Assembly: GCA_963169105.1 (NCBI GenBank)
Contig: OY720636.1
Coordinates: 138,809,747 to 138,873,746 of the forward strand
Reading direction: 5' to 3'
Length of the DNA: 64,000 nucleotides
Source: Ceriagrion tenellum
Taxonomy: Eukaryota; Arthropoda; Insecta; Odonata; Coenagrionidae
The notes under the pieces are model-generated. The model was not told the DNA's origin, did no database searches, and was given only the letters and a program-made list of their open reading frames with translations. A program made the position numbers and the translations under genes. Positions 38,501 to 51,899 of the stretch are shown in pieces; position 1 is the stretch's first letter, and the number at the start of each line of letters is the position of its first letter.

Positions 38501-41500
38501 AATACTTTTACATTGAAAGCTAAAATTAACATTTAAATGTATATTTTATCATATTGTACTCATATCAGACGAGGATGAAGATTTAAAAAGGTAGCTATGA
38601 TTGCCTGTAAGCATTACCATCCTTTTTTGTGGTCATTCCGTATCCCCCATCAGGTTTCCTTTCTCTTGCCTCCATAATTCCCTCCATCTCTCTTTACCTA
38701 CTGTCCCTGTAGGTTGTGTGAGCGTAACAGAGATATTCACTGCAAGACACTGTATTCTCCACACACACCAAGCTCATCACCTCCCAAAGCTCCGTCATAT
38801 CCGATTTAAGAATTCTCAAGATAAAAATTTTCCGGTAAATTCACGCGGGACACGGTCATTTTGAGCTGTTTAGTTGGAATGATGCTGAAAAACACAAAGA
38901 CAAATGGAATACAACGGTCTCTTCCTCAACGAGTGAGAGAAATTGAATCGCTGAAAGAACTTATCCACTTTTAACTTTTTCCTCGATCTTGTTAACGTTT
39001 TTCCAGCCCTCATTAAAAATGTGGAACACCCAATTTTAGATGTCTTTTGAAGTCATTGCTTGCTTTTTTTAGTTAAGCTATGCTCCATTTTGTATATAGT
39101 ACACTCCATAGTTTAATTACAGGCAGTTGAATAACTCTTTGCGGAAGAAATTACAAAACTGTGTTCTTCACTGCTAGGTCCTCCAAACAATAGAACAAAA
39201 GTACAGCAGTCCGGTTTATATTTTCATTTACAAGTCTTGTTAAATCGAATAACAAACGGAAAAGACTGCAACCGTTGCCGTAAGGCAAACTCTCACTGAG
39301 ATTCCACTGAGAAATCTTGGTCAAGGTGAATAAATTTTTTGCCGACAACCACCCTAAATTTTAATGCATAAAGTGAAGATTATATATTATATATGAAGAG
39401 TAATTTGTAATTTAATCACGAGTGCAGTTACATGTATAGAGATATTGAGGTGTTATTAAAAGATTATTATCCATTCTCAACTAAATGAACAATTATTCCT
39501 GAATTGAATATTTTGGTTAAAAATTGCATCGAATATATATGTTTATAACTGCCCGGATTTTTATGTTTCATATCTTTTCCTATCATGTAAATGTATTGTA
39601 TCATGTATTTTATTCCATGCTACAATAGGTTTGTAGCATTGAAGGTAATCATCGAACTACTGAATAGCCTCTCACATCTGTAACCGTCACATTGCACTTT
39701 GGTCGTGTGAAATACTCGGCATCGTATATTGTAAAATGATTCATCCTATGTTTATGGATAAGAAAATTAAGATTAAGAATATAACAGAAATCATAATTTT
39801 AGTTTCCATATAATATCAATCAATAGATTGGGAATATTTTTAATGATTCTGGCATCTTGCTAGGAATATGATCTTGTTAACACCGTGTAGTTCTTTTTAT
39901 TGGTCATAGACGAAACAGCCCAGCCGATGACAGTCCAGGATTCTTAAAGGTTTTTTATGGATTTGAATTTTTTCCAAGAATTATTAGCATAAGATAAAAG
40001 AGGGCCAAAGTACAAAACAATAGAAAAATACGTTCTGGGATATTAGTATTAAATGTCAAATTTTGTATTGGATTCAAAGCAATTCCATTAGCATACAAAT
40101 GTGCACCTGTTGGTTCCTTCAAAGTAGTACATATTTCAAAAATCATTAACGAGTAAACTAGGTATTCCAATCAATCACAGTGAAAAATTTTCCAGACTGT
40201 GTGAATATTGACGATAAAATTTAGAATATTTTTAAATTCTCAATAAGCTGCTCGGAAAAATTTTCTTGCAATATTTTTGTCATGTAATCATTCCTTTTTT
40301 TCTAAAATCAATACAGCACTAAGTGCTGAAGTACTCTCTTTAACAAATACCCTCTTATATTTTAAGAATAAACGCGAACATATTGCAATGAGTTGAAATT
40401 AATTTAGCATATTTCCAACTACTTTGCTTTAACGAAACGAATCTTAAACCGACTTAGATTTCACCCTGCCATTTTAAGCGAACAAATATGATTCCGCCCG
40501 ATTTCATAAAAGAGGAAAATCAATATTTGTATGCTATGTTGACGAATTTAAATTTGAAAATTCATTAAATTCCACTGCCGAAGTTTATAAATGAAGTATT
40601 GCACAATATGGGTAATCTCTGAGCCTGATTATTGGAAACCAAAATTCAGGCCTCGGCGGCCCCATGACATACCACAAAAAACTTAGTTTGACATTATAAT
40701 AAAGAGTTGCCTCTTTGAAAACAGAGAGGATTGTATTTTATAATATATTCACGTATTGAACGTAAAATTTTACAACAAATAATTTAGTATACTTATAATT
40801 CTCCGTTTATCTAGTATTTATTCGAGACTTGTCGGGTGTATTTTCTTGGTTTAAAATGCCTTTCCTATTGTTACTTTAAATTTTAACTTTCAATGATAAA
40901 ATATGTATCGCTCATTTTATTGTAATACGCATAATTCTCTGGAAAAATTATTGAATATCAAAGGTGATAGCAACAGTGATGAGCAGGTACTTTGCTTCGC
41001 AAAATTTAATAAAAACTCATTTTTTTGCCAATTGCGATTAAAGATTTATACTCATTTTCGGTATGACGGTTGATGAAAACGCATTCTTTCAATTTTTGTA
41101 GAAGCTAGAACTATAAAAATTCATGAGACTGTTGTCATAAAATCGATAGATTTTTTTGTAAGTGTTGTATGATTAATGCAAAAAAATTGCAAGGATCGAG
41201 CTACGGAAAGACGTTTCTCGGTACATTTTTAAAAATCAATTTGCTCTTGGAAGAAGTGGTTCTCGCCAGCGCATCCAAGCTGACTTCTTCGTTTTCTTGG
41301 TCGTCTTCATTTCCCCATGACCTACATCTTCCCCACAATCCATGGCCATCTTAACCACCTTATACTCTACTATTGGTCGCACGTTGCTCCCTTCATCTTC
41401 TCAATCCCTAGTTCGTAGTGTATTCATTTTCCTGTGCATGCAATGATTTCCACCTGTCTCGTTTCAAATCATCTTCGCCTTTTTTTAATCCATCCGTTCA

Positions 41501-42950
41501 TTTGACTATAAGCTAACACTAACATAAGAATTGAGAAATCTATCTAATACTTTTACCCTTGGAAGACCGCAGAGATAAATCCCTTTGCTTTATGGCGAAA
41601 AAGGTCTGAGGAGAATGGATATAAAACTTATGCTATGAGCGGAAGACAGCAATATCTCTCCGTGAATAGTTGAAGCTGCTTACTTATCTGAAATTGATTA
41701 ATTATAAGATCGTAAATACCAAGGCCTTGTCATTGGAAGTAAAGACAATAGAAAAGCATAATATAAGAGGATAAATATACTGTGTATGGAGGTGAATAAT
41801 ATTTAGATTTGATGCTGACAGTACTAGAGACAGAGAGAGGCTGTAGAAAAGAATGAAGTTACCCCAGAGTTACACTTATGTGGAGGAGTGGCGACCCTTA
41901 ATTATCTAAATAGAGTAAGCTGTCACACGTACTGAGCCAAACAAATTTGAATGAACACGAGTAATACGCGTAATATATTTAGATCATCTGGATGTGATTT
42001 AATGCGGTTGTAACGCGGAAAAAGTAAACGTAAAAGATAGGTAGGTATTCGTTGAGGATCTGATATTTTACCCATGATAAACCTACAATTTTCAATGAAA
42101 AAAAATAAATGAAATAGATAGAAAATTTTAATGTTGGAATTCAGGAGGTTAAAAACAGACCCTGAAACTTAGCTAAAATATAACTAGTAAATTTGACAAA
42201 ACAGGACGGAGATTTGACAATTTTACTGATTTTTAGAGACAAAACTATGAGGAATTACCATTTTAGAATAATCATAAATCAGATCTAAGAAAATAAGAAG
42301 TTGTTTTGTGACAGGAAATCAGGTGAATATGAAGTGATCGTAATGGTTAAATTCATCGATATCTTTAAATATTGCATAACCTTTTGGCATTGCGTTTTAC
42401 ACTCAAACTGGATAAACTGTCGATTACCTTGTATTTTTCTCGAAGTTTCACCCCAAAACTTTCTTTCTGGTATTGATTTCCAGTAGATTGGTTCCGCCAA
42501 GAAAGGACATACATTTTATTTTAGCCATATTCTCCATACTTATATAAATTATGTCCTCAATTTCATATGAACAACAAAATCTCTCAAATCAGACTTAAAA
42601 ATACGTCGTGTTTAGAGGGAAAAAATAAAAATACGCTGATATATAGTATTTTTTTATCTAATTAAAGGCCATTTTAATGGAAAACTGTCTTTATAAGTTG
42701 CAAAAACTTACTGTAAATGGATTTAAAATAGTTTGAACTCATCACCTTTTGGTTTGAGTTATGCGCTACCTACCGTGAATATTGAAGTCAAAATAGGGCA
42801 GTTCTATAGACATGGCGCTGCAGTCGGCGTCTTCGGCTCTAACGTGTTCATTAAAATACATTTTCGTGGTATAATCGACTTTTTTGTGCATTACTTTTGG
42901 CCTCCACGCGCTAGTATATTCTATCAGCGAATGCAGATTTTTTAATGTAA
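35560..42950. other. Long AT-rich stretch without a recognised gene
   Basis: One GC-richer patch at 36900-37230 is open on both strands (95 and 94 codons). Neither product shows a known motif or clear splice pair, so it is left uncalled though it may be a conserved element. Smaller C/T-rich patches lie at 38600-38790 and 41270-41420. A 14-base T run lies near 36169. No transposon domain was seen. Confidence 0.45.
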
Positions 42951-43029
42951 AAAAGGATAATATTAAGTATTAGTTTTGACTCATTCAGAGTCGCGGTAGG
43001 ACTTCACATTAATACTTCCCAAGATCTTA

Positions 43030-43310
43030 TCTCTTTCTCCCATCGCTTTCCGCACTCCAGTTTCTCTCCGTAACGCCTCCCCACTCACCCGGCACCACCG
43101 CAAGTGAGTCATGGGTTCCGCATCGCCTACCTGTTACCCCGGTCAGCTACGCCTTCAATTATTCCGCGCGGCAATTTCTTTTGCTTCCCAGTTGAAGGAA
43201 GTCGGGGATTTCTGCCCGGGAAACTTCTCACCGGGGATCCCGTCCTCCATCCAGCTTACTCTCCCTTACTCATCCCCGTTCTCCTCTCTTCATGGAAATG
43301 CTTGACATTT
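43030..43310. other. C/T-rich GC-richer island
   Basis: High in C and T with scattered CpG. Two overlapping plus frames (64 and 100 codons) differ only by frame and are low in complexity, so no gene is called. It lies about 300 bases upstream of a LINE fragment. Confidence 0.45.
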
Positions 43311-43599
43311 GCTAGCTATGTTCATTCAGAATATTCTAAAGCACATCTCCATCGATACCCGAGTCCCAGTATCAACCAATTTGGACCAAAACTTTTTCTG
43401 GGATAACAAAATATAAATAGCAAAGAATGCAACGCGAAAATAAATTAGATGAAGGCCATAAACAGGAGTGCGAAAGAGAAAAGCTGAATTTCAAAGTCAC
43501 TCAGGGATGATAATAAATGGGGCAAGTTGATGCCTTTAGCTATCAACGCTAAGAATGCAGTCATGATGAAAAGATGACTACTGTACCCAATGTGGTTTG

Positions 43600-44080
43600 A
43601 TTTTGTACGGAGAAGCAGCAAGTGAAAATTTACGTGTGGAGCGTTGTAATGTATGTATCGGAAGCATGAGGAAACTTGGAAAAACCCAATGAAAAAAGCA
43701 GAAAAGAAAACACTTAGTGTTGGAGAAGGATGCTGAAGAGCAAATGGACTGATAAAATAATAAATGAAGATTCAAAAATAGTAGAAGAGGTTACGAACGT
43801 ATGGTAAACGATACGGAAAAGAAGATTTATATGGATTGGGCAAACCCTGAGGCACAATTATTTTGTAAAAAATATAGTTGAAAATAAAATAGGGGGAAAT
43901 GCCCACATGAGAAAGGGCGAGGAATGATCACAGGTAAAATTATGAAGAAAGTACTATATCACACGGGAATAAGAGAAATAGATTTATATTGAGATGGATA
44001 GAGGGCCGCAGTCAACTAAGTAACCCATCAACATACTAAGGAATCAAGGACCGATGATGGAATGTTTTGGAGAGCCATTG
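43600..44080 (+). mobile_element. Decayed LINE RT C-terminal fragment
   Basis: Plus-strand motifs: KIYVWSVVMYVSEA at about 43628-43668 (parent TYVWS.L.YGSE), then LKSKWTDKIINEDSKIVEEV (43733-43795), RFIWIGQTLRHNYFVKNIVE (43821-43885), and a trace of WRAAVNQ at the end. These correspond to the same C-terminal blocks as the 10.7-kb and 29-kb copies. Stops and frameshifts interrupt it. The catalytic domain is absent, consistent with 5' truncation. Confidence 0.75.
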
Positions 44081-44089
44081 ACCCTTATG

Positions 44090-45095
44090 GTGTATTTAGC
44101 GAAATCAGCTTTCTCACGACACTTAATTCAGCACAAGGGCTAGTATACTGGCTACTTGATATTGGGAACGGTATGTAGTATGATCCCGCGTCCCAGTAGC
44201 TTCCTGGAGGGTTTCACATAATCATTGAAATGGTCCCAGTGGCTGTTCTAGTAGCTCAGCCAGTATGGTAGCGATACTGCTTGGTGGCCAGAATGCTGGT
44301 TCCATGTCACCGAAACCGGGCAACCAATGTGCTATTGCGTATTTCCTCAAACTTGTTTTATCAAATATCGTGTAGAAATGACTTCATTTTTTAATATTCA
44401 GGGGGCAAATTATACGAAATTACCATGGCCTTTGATCTGAGATTTAAACAAGAAATATCTTTTGTTATCAATCGCTTCATCTGGAGGCGTAAGGTTGAAA
44501 GCGTTTTCTGTGCTGCATTTTTCCCTACCGAGAATTTCAAATATATATTTCTTATAAAATATGTACATATATTATATTCTATATACTAGGAATTCTTTTG
44601 ATGAGGTTTGCACATTTGCGCGTATCATACTTCCTCACGTAGATAGTAGAAATGTTTTCTTTAGCAGCGGGCATTGGCTGTGAGTATGGAAATATTAATT
44701 TTTATTAGTAATATGCAATATTTCAACCTAATATATTTTTTATAAAAGAGGGGATAGTGAAATAATATTATCTTACATGTTTTTATCGATGAATCTACCT
44801 ACTTTTAGTTTTTGATATATCCTAGTATCTTTAATACAGCAAGGCAAATGTTCATGAAGTATGGCTTAAGAAATTGAGGTGCAAAGAGAAGAGCTCCGTA
44901 GCTAGCAAAAAGGTTGTTGGACCAAATATAATTCTAAGCCATAGAATTGATATATTGGACAGTATTGATAATTTGGGTGCTGCTAAAAAACACTCAAATG
45001 AATGAAGAAACAGATGGGAACTTGTCTAGATTCATGGTAGGCAAAATGTTCACCAAATAAGATACCGAGGTATTGCCAGTGTATTCAATCTTCAT
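44090..45095. other. AT-rich spacer downstream of the LINE
   Basis: The first 250 bases are G+C-moderate with imperfect inverted segments (ACTGGCTACT near 44151 and a partial complement near 44250), possibly the tail of another element. Nothing else was recognised. Confidence 0.4.
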
Positions 45096-45101
45096 TTACA
45101 G

Positions 45102-45408
45102 TAATTATGAATCAAATTTCCGAGTTCAGTTTTACCCTATACTTTCCCGTCTTCACTTTGTCTCCTTCAACCGTCTCATGACCCACTCCGGGCGCTTTCT
45201 ACCCTATGGCCTTCATGACCCCTCCATCCACATGGGTCTGTTGGACCGGAAGCCTTGGTGGATTTACTACCGGCCAGATTACCTGATCACTATCCGTCCA
45301 AATAACTTTCAACTTAGTAATTCAATCTCTTTTGCACTCTCCATGCCCACCACGTGGCAGTCAGTGAATCAGTTTTTAGTCCACTGGCAAATGCCCTTCA
45401 CCCATTAA
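45102..45408 (+). CDS. Candidate terminal exon, unidentified
   Basis: An acceptor-like TCTTCATTTACAG precedes 307 open bases ending in TAA. The 101-residue product contains HSGRFLPYGLHDPSIHMGLL and DRKPWWIYYRPDYLITIRP, rich in Trp, Tyr, His and Pro, and not low in complexity. The frame starts on the third base of a codon, so it would need a phase-2 upstream exon; none was found on the plus strand nearby. The opposite strand reads as a stop-ridden but also protein-like frame, so a decayed element is an alternative. Confidence 0.3.
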
Positions 45409-45419
45409 GCTTCCCTGCA

Positions 45420-46290
45420 TTCTGACATGCTTCTAAATGTCTTAAGCCTGTGCTCCGATGATACAGTTGGAAGCAAGTAATGTTTCAATTACATGTTTTA
45501 TGTTCACGTTCACCCCTTTATTTCTAACTTTTTCTACTTACATCTATTTAGCTAAAATGTATACATTTTCAAAAATGTATATGTATATCTCCAAAAAGGG
45601 TGTAGAGCATGATTTTTTCTCTTAAACTATTGAAAATTATGTTTTTATTATTGTCTATCTTGGAATTACGTAAATAATTTTATACTATGTATATTCTATG
45701 AGTGACTCCTCCTGTGTCTTCTTCCCATTTGGGTGAGTGTCATACTGATTTCGTTTTCTGATACTTATTTTAATTCGGTTATCAAGGAATTTATTTTATC
45801 AAGATCACGTAACTGTCTTGTGAATTTACGGAAAAAATTTTATAACATCGTTTTTATCAAAATTCATCCATTTTTATCCCTATTATTGCTAAAATTTGTC
45901 CATTCTTTGGCTTGTGGTCTAATGCCATATTTTAAAGATGTTTTCTTATTATGGTTTTTCCATTTATTTCATAATTAATTAAAATTATATTTTTATATTT
46001 TCTCTTGTATATTCTAATCAACTTCGGAAGTTATTCCGAAATTAAATCAACGATTCTGTTGGTGAATGAAGTAATCATGCGTTCTCGTGCCACTTGTATC
46101 GGCATTGCTCGAAATTTTTCGGGAAAGGGTACAACTTTAGCATCCAGATACCGCTATTTTAGGTATCCAACAATCGGTACCTCTCAGTCCACCGTCCTGA
46201 CGGTCTCAACCCATAGCAAAATCCCACTCAACCATCCACCTTGGGTGCATATTTTATACAGTCGCCCCAAGAATTTTTCATAGTACCCTC
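45420..46290. other. AT-rich spacer with a mixed patch at its right end
   Basis: Contains a 16-base palindrome AAAATGTATACATTTT at 45554-45569. The part from 46070 to 46290 is G+C-moderate and may be element-derived, but no diagnostic motif was seen. Confidence 0.4.
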
Positions 46291-46600
46291 TTCCTGCTCC
46301 TTCTGCCCGTATTTCTTCGTTGAAATTGGGATTTGGGGATCTTCCCTTCACCTGCCCATCATCATGTCTCCCTTCTCTTCTTCTGCCACTAAAAAGAAAT
46401 TTCCTCACGCGCGCGTCGAGAAGTCACTTTTCATTTCGATCCCATGCGGTGAGGCGCAGTCCCTCCTCCGAACTCCTTCTCCCTCTTAAATCCCTTTTTC
46501 TCTTTCTCCTCGCCTCACTTCTTTCCTCTACAGCCTCTCTCCTTTTTTCCGTCCCTGCCTCAGCCATGTCAACCGTTTTCCTTTCCTCGGATCCCAAAGC
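46290..46600. other. C/T-rich GC-richer island
   Basis: The plus strand is C/T-dominated. Two overlapping plus-strand frames of 82 and 113 codons are Ser/Leu/Phe-rich, as expected for translated pyrimidine tracts. Confidence 0.5.
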
Positions 46601-46877
46601 CTTTCTTCAAAGTTCTTCCTTCGACAACTTTTTTGTGGGCATTGTCCAGAACCACGCTTAGTGATCATCGTCTCCGTAAAAATGTTTATCAGTTGTGATT
46701 GGGACCTTTTTCCTTGTTCTCAAAATATTAGCAATCATAGATAACATATAAGGTATTTGTATCGACTCCAGTCGGAATGATGGTTAAAAGTCGCATAAGC
46801 ACTAAATCTCATTGTGAAAATTCAATTTTGACGCAAATCTAAACGACTCAAACATGTAAAGGATTAAGAAGTTTTTT

Positions 46878-47400
46878 TAATAATAATAATATGTTTATTC
46901 TTCCTAACATGTTTCATTACAAATATTTTTTTGTATTGAGGAAGCAATGTAGCCTATAAGGCATTAAGCATGTGTTTAAGCTAATTTCAAAATCATTAAT
47001 GCGGAAAAGAACACATCAAACCATGATTAACAATATATGAAAAATATACAAACAAAATAGGTGCTTAAAAAAATAAATATTACCACTCTGCTGGATTAAG
47101 AACATACAAAAATAAAAATAAGGCAACTGTACTACAAATGCATTTGAAAATACAACATACTTATTTTATGCTAAATTTACTGACCCTTTACAGTAAGGTT
47201 TCTATATCATCAAATGTCCACAACCATTTTTGAATCAGTCTTTGATATCTATTGAAATGGGTAGATTCTTTGACATTATTTGGCAGGAAATTATACAATT
47301 TGGGCCCCATATACAGAAAATATCTTTTATACATTGTGAGATTAGGTTTGGGTGTCGGGACCCAGAAATCTCTTCGAATATTAAACATGATATCACTCCC
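46878..47400 (-). mobile_element. LINE 3' end with AATAAA and ATT-repeat tail
   Basis: The minus frame at 47188-47388 ends with FNIRRDFWVPTPKP, GPKLYNFLPNNVKES and LIQKWLW. The F.YRGPKLWN.LP block near the C-terminus is typical of a large group of CR1/Jockey-like LINE proteins. About 270 bases of A/T-rich 3' UTR follow, then AATAAA and (ATT)n at about 46900-46880, a classical LINE tail. The 5' end is lost near 47400. This is a different family from the WIGHTLRH-type elements elsewhere in the window. Confidence 0.8.
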
Positions 47401-48580
47401 TAATAAAGATGGACCCTAACCACTACGTAAATAAAAGATTTTCAGTACTTTATAGCTATAGTGCTAAAGTATGTTTCGTATTAATTGATCGTATGATTCC
47501 AATCACCTTCGTCATTTATGATTACAATGATTTTTCAAAATGTTTTGTTTTTACATAACTGAGAACCCGAAACTTATATTAAAAATCGTCCTGATGTGTT
47601 TTGCACTCTTTATATATCCATGTAGATATTTTCAACGTACAAGGTCTATGCGTAGACGCATGGGAATTGACTATCGAGATACGTACTTTGCGCATTGGAT
47701 ACAATAATAGCTCAATCACTTTCCTTAAAATATACGACCTTAAGCACCTCAGAGAAGTTTTATTCCTGTCTGATTCCAATTATTGCTTTTTCCATTATTG
47801 CAAGTGTTGCTGAGCTTCACTCAGCTTATCAGAAGGCCAGGTCTATCTGTTGTGTTTTTTAAGCTTACTTAACTCTGTATAGATTCCAGCATTAGTCCCA
47901 CGCATCTTTTTTTATTGTAATCCTGTACACCATATAGCGCTTTTTATTTACGAAACTTTCCCAGAACATAGATCCGTTTTGTAAATTAATGGAAAATGTG
48001 AATTGGGAATTGAGTGGCATAGTTTAAATCCTAATACTTGAAGACAGTAACGAAGAAATGTAATAACATGCTTAAGTTTTGGAATACATTTTTATCAGGG
48101 AAAGTTCAACCTAATGAAAAACACTGTGAAAACAGACGGGGAACATATATTTCAATAATAGTGATGCAGAAGTTAGGGGAAAATGGGCGTTTTTTGTAGT
48201 GGTCGGAAAAAGTTATAAACCCCTCAAGAACTTACTTTTTGTGATTCTTTAAAGGTAAATACCAAGTTGTTAGCAAATTTACTTAATTTTCAATTACTAC
48301 TAAGACTATATAGGTAGTGCATTCGTTGGAGCAGTGGATTGATTCTTTAAAGCTTTCCAAACCTGAAGGTCTTCATTATAAAAAGCTGAATTAGTACTTG
48401 CAACTATTATTGAAATCAAATTTCGTTCTTTCATCATTTCTTTGCTGATACTTAGTCATAGCCATTGATTATACCGCTCAAAGGAAAACAGCATGCATTA
48501 GACTACGCAAACAATGGAGAATTTTTGTGTTTCATGATATGTAAGAGATGGAAAGCCCTGGGAATTTGGCTCGTAACGAA
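47400..48580. other. AT-rich spacer
   Basis: Nothing recognised. Overlapping plus and minus frames at 47579-47813 are mutual shadows without motif or splice support. Confidence 0.45.
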
Positions 48581-48589
48581 GACGGTGTG

Positions 48590-48870
48590 TGAAGATCGGA
48601 TTTCACAACCCCATGAAAGCCATCCCTTTACCGGAGACCCGAGAGGAGAAGATTGAGCTGGGTTGTGGGAACATAGGGAGTACGGCGTGGACTTTATACG
48701 GACGAAGAGGAAGAGAATGGCTGATAGAGAGAGGAGAAACGTGCCTTTGGTGGGAGGTTTGGGGGGGGGAAGTGTTGGGGGATTGTGAAAGGGGGAGGGG
48801 AGAAGGCCAGGGAGGGTTTCGACCCGAGAGGGAAAGTTCTTTGCTTGGATGAGGGGAGGTGGATAAGAAG
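48590..48870. other. Purine-rich GC-richer island
   Basis: The plus strand contains long G/A runs (for example GGTTTGGGGGGGGGAAGTG near 48758). Frames on both strands are compositionally driven. It lies about 300 bases upstream of the candidate exon at 49167. Confidence 0.5.
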
Positions 48871-49166
48871 TAGATTCCAAGGGTTTGTTAGAGCGCGGGT
48901 ATTCGTCTTGGGATTTAGCATGCAACTCAGGTTATGCTGAGATGGGATGGGCGTCTCACGATAAGGAACCTTGTTGTTATCTTTAACAACGGAAAGAGGA
49001 TATTTTTTGCTCCTCCACTCTGCCGTCTTCCTAATCTTTTTTTACCCAATCCATTCGTTCCTCCAGTTCGTATTCGATTTGTTTATTTCACGTCAAGAAG
49101 GTTGCTTTTTCCGAGAAAGTAGCCATTAACGAATGTTATGGGTATGGCTGGTGTATTTTGTTTCAG

Positions 49167-49281
49167 TAAAAGAAAATGTGTTGTCCCGTAACTTCGGAGC
49201 AATGATGCTGAATTTGATATTCAAGCACATTGGCCTGGACGTACAAACAACCAAAATCGACGGCAAAAAGGTCATTTTGAG
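49167..49281 (+). CDS. Candidate exon B of a VWD-like secreted protein
   Basis: Preceded by acceptor GTGTATTTTGTTTCAG and followed by donor TTGAG|GTATTA, which is weaker than consensus. The exon has two bases completing a codon, 37 codons, and two bases left over. The product starts KENVLSRNFGAMMLNLIFKH and continues IGLDVQTTKIDGKKVILR. The IDGKKVIL segment, with a beta-strand-like block before it, resembles the VNGK.V.LP core of VWD domains. The 3' phase fits the exon at 56885, producing Arg. Its coding character is the best among the host candidates. Confidence 0.55.
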
Positions 49282-49289
49282 GTATTAAC

Positions 49290-50830
49290 TGTTTTCTTTC
49301 TGTTAAATGCAGTAATGAATGTATCGTCAAAGACTTAAAGTTAGGTACTAGCTATCAATGAAGTATTGTAATATCTGTTTTTTTCCATTCCTATCATAGC
49401 TGCTGACAATTGTTTTGCGAACGAGAATATCTATCCTATTAGTGCGTGCTCTATTTTTGTCGGAGGGACATTTTTTCTGCCGATACAAACTAGTACAATA
49501 ACAATATTGTTCAAATCAAAGTGTAAAATAAAAAATAGTTACCTGTGAATTGTTAGACGATTTAAAACTCTGGTCAAAATAAACAATGTCCTTGTAAACA
49601 TTTAAGGACGATTGTTGACAAAAATTTGTGCCAGAATTTGAGGAGTGAAAAGAATATGTGCTTAGTTTGTAAACATTGGATCACCGTTGCTAGGGCTTTA
49701 CCTTCCAACAGTTTGTCGTTCCAGATACGTTTGTTGGTTAGGTATACTCAATCAGGAGGTTGAAAAAAAGCGGCGTTGAATTTTGTGACAAATTACTGAA
49801 GTTCTGCTTAACTTAAGTTGTCAGGAAGTATAATAATCTTGACAAAAATGGCTAAAAATTAAACACTTTATTCCATTAAAAAGGGATTTGGCTAAATACA
49901 AAAAGACGATAAAGCACTAATAAACCTGAAATTATTTTGCGCAGCTGAAATATTGCTGCCGCCTGCTCATTTGATCTGGAAACTTCTACAAGGCAAGGAT
50001 TTATGAGTTGGAGCAAAGATTCCTACCAATTTCAGGGACGCATACGTTTATGAACAGAAAAATGGGGTTTAAACTCGAGATTCATAATTTAGAATAAATG
50101 ACAAAATATGAGGAGCTATATGCAGCATTTTTTGCCTTATTTCCTTTCTTCAATTCATTATTTTATAAAATTTAAATTTAATCCTATCAATTCAAAATGC
50201 CTTGGTATAGCCACAAAAAATACCAGTCAGAATATAATCTACGATGCACGTGTCTCGTTTATGCAATATCGCCCATTTATTGTTGGATATCATCAAACCG
50301 ACTAATGTCGCTATACCGATCAACTAACTAATATTTAGTACATGTTTAGACTATTTTATAAAAAAAATGGATCATACCTTACATTTTAATACGCTTTTAT
50401 CATCGTAGCAAAATATTGAAACTTGAAATGATTCCCAACGTATATTAAAAGTTGTTTTCTAGCTTTTATTTATTTCGTAATTAAATGGCTAAATTGGTGC
50501 TAAGGCCTTAGCATTACCTGCACCTCAGCAAAAAATTTACTAAAGGTAAATTTTACCATACCACTTAATAATTAAACTGATGATGATCAACAAACGATGA
50601 CGTTGAAGTATTGAAACACAGGTCCTGTGTTTTCTTTATTAAGTTGTATTGAAATTATTATAAAACCTTTATTTTATACTATTTATTATGGAATACCTCT
50701 AAGCCATCAACAAACATATTTTTGCGCTGCCCAAGTCAACGGCCTGACTGGGTGAGCAGCATTCCATCAGAAAGTGAGTAGATGGGCGAAGAAAGTAGAG
50801 TGACAGGTTCATGAAATGTAAATGATTAAG
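49290..50830. other. AT-rich spacer
   Basis: No gene, element or repeat was recognised. It would be intronic if the 49167 and 56885 exons join. Confidence 0.45.
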
Positions 50831-51210
50831 GGATGGAAGAGGGTGAAAGCGACGGAGCGAATAGATGACGCTTGGTGGGTTTGGGAGTGCAGAGCGGAGT
50901 CGACGCGAAAGAATGACCCATGGAATGCAACCTCCCCCCCACCCCCCACTCGCCGGGAAAAAGGAATGCGGATGGGAGTGTGGGGCTGCTATTGAAGAGG
51001 AACAAACACATGAGGTCGGAAAGGAAGTGTGTGGGGAGGGTGAAGTCTGGGGACGGGTTCATAACCAACCTACTCATATCTTCTACCTCACACCTCGACA
51101 AAGTCTCCCATTCTACGAAATGCCGCACTGGTTCCCTCAGCCCTTTCAAAAACCCCGCGACTTTCTCCTTGTCTCCCTTTTTCTGTATTTACCTTCCTTT
51201 CGCTTAGAGG
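50830..51210. other. GC-richer island, purine-rich then pyrimidine-rich
   Basis: The left half is purine-rich, the right half C/T-rich. The word GAAAGCGACGG(A/G)GCGA near 50846 recurs near 52460 in the next island, a hint of shared origin. The 173-codon plus frame across it is not convincing. Confidence 0.45.
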
Positions 51211-51899
51211 CTTCTTCTTTCCGTGAGTTTTTCTGTGCATCCAGGCGAGCGGGAACTGCTCAAGGGCCGACGTGCGCGCTGAACATAATATTCAGGAGCG
51301 TGAGAGGCTCCTCTCCTTATTATATAATACTCATACATTACCTTAAAATAATATATTTAAAATCTTATTCACTATCTTTCATTTAAAATCACATCGTGTT
51401 GAGAACTCTGTCATTCATTTAATTTCCATTCGAAGTTGTTAATTCGACTAATTATTTTTATTTTTTCTCCCCAGAACACTCACAAATAATAAACACTTCT
51501 TGGTGTTGAAATGAATGTATAATGCGACTACATTGACTATTTTTGTATTTATTAGATTCTCAACGTCATTGACAATATAGTCTTCAATATGAGCTGTTTT
51601 CTTTACTGAGAATTGAAGAATCACTAGCAATCGTTGAATTTTAATGCCGTTAATCCAAGTGATAGAATGGAACTTCAAAAACTTCAATCCTCAAAATTCA
51701 TTCGAAGGCATTACTTGATCTTCATATTAGGTAGTACAGTCTTCTTTACTTAAGTTACAAGTTTGGGCGTCGCAATTTTTGTTAGCCTTTAGGTCTCGTT
51801 CCGTCCCCTCAATACTCTGGTTCTTTACCTCCATGTCACTTTGCCTTGGTTTTTGCCATTCGGCGGCATGCCGAATCCTTTATAAGTAGAAGAACAGAA

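Noticed and set aside
50865..51386. 173-codon plus-strand frame
   Set aside because: Crosses a purine-to-pyrimidine switch with overlapping frames on both strands. No recognisable domain.
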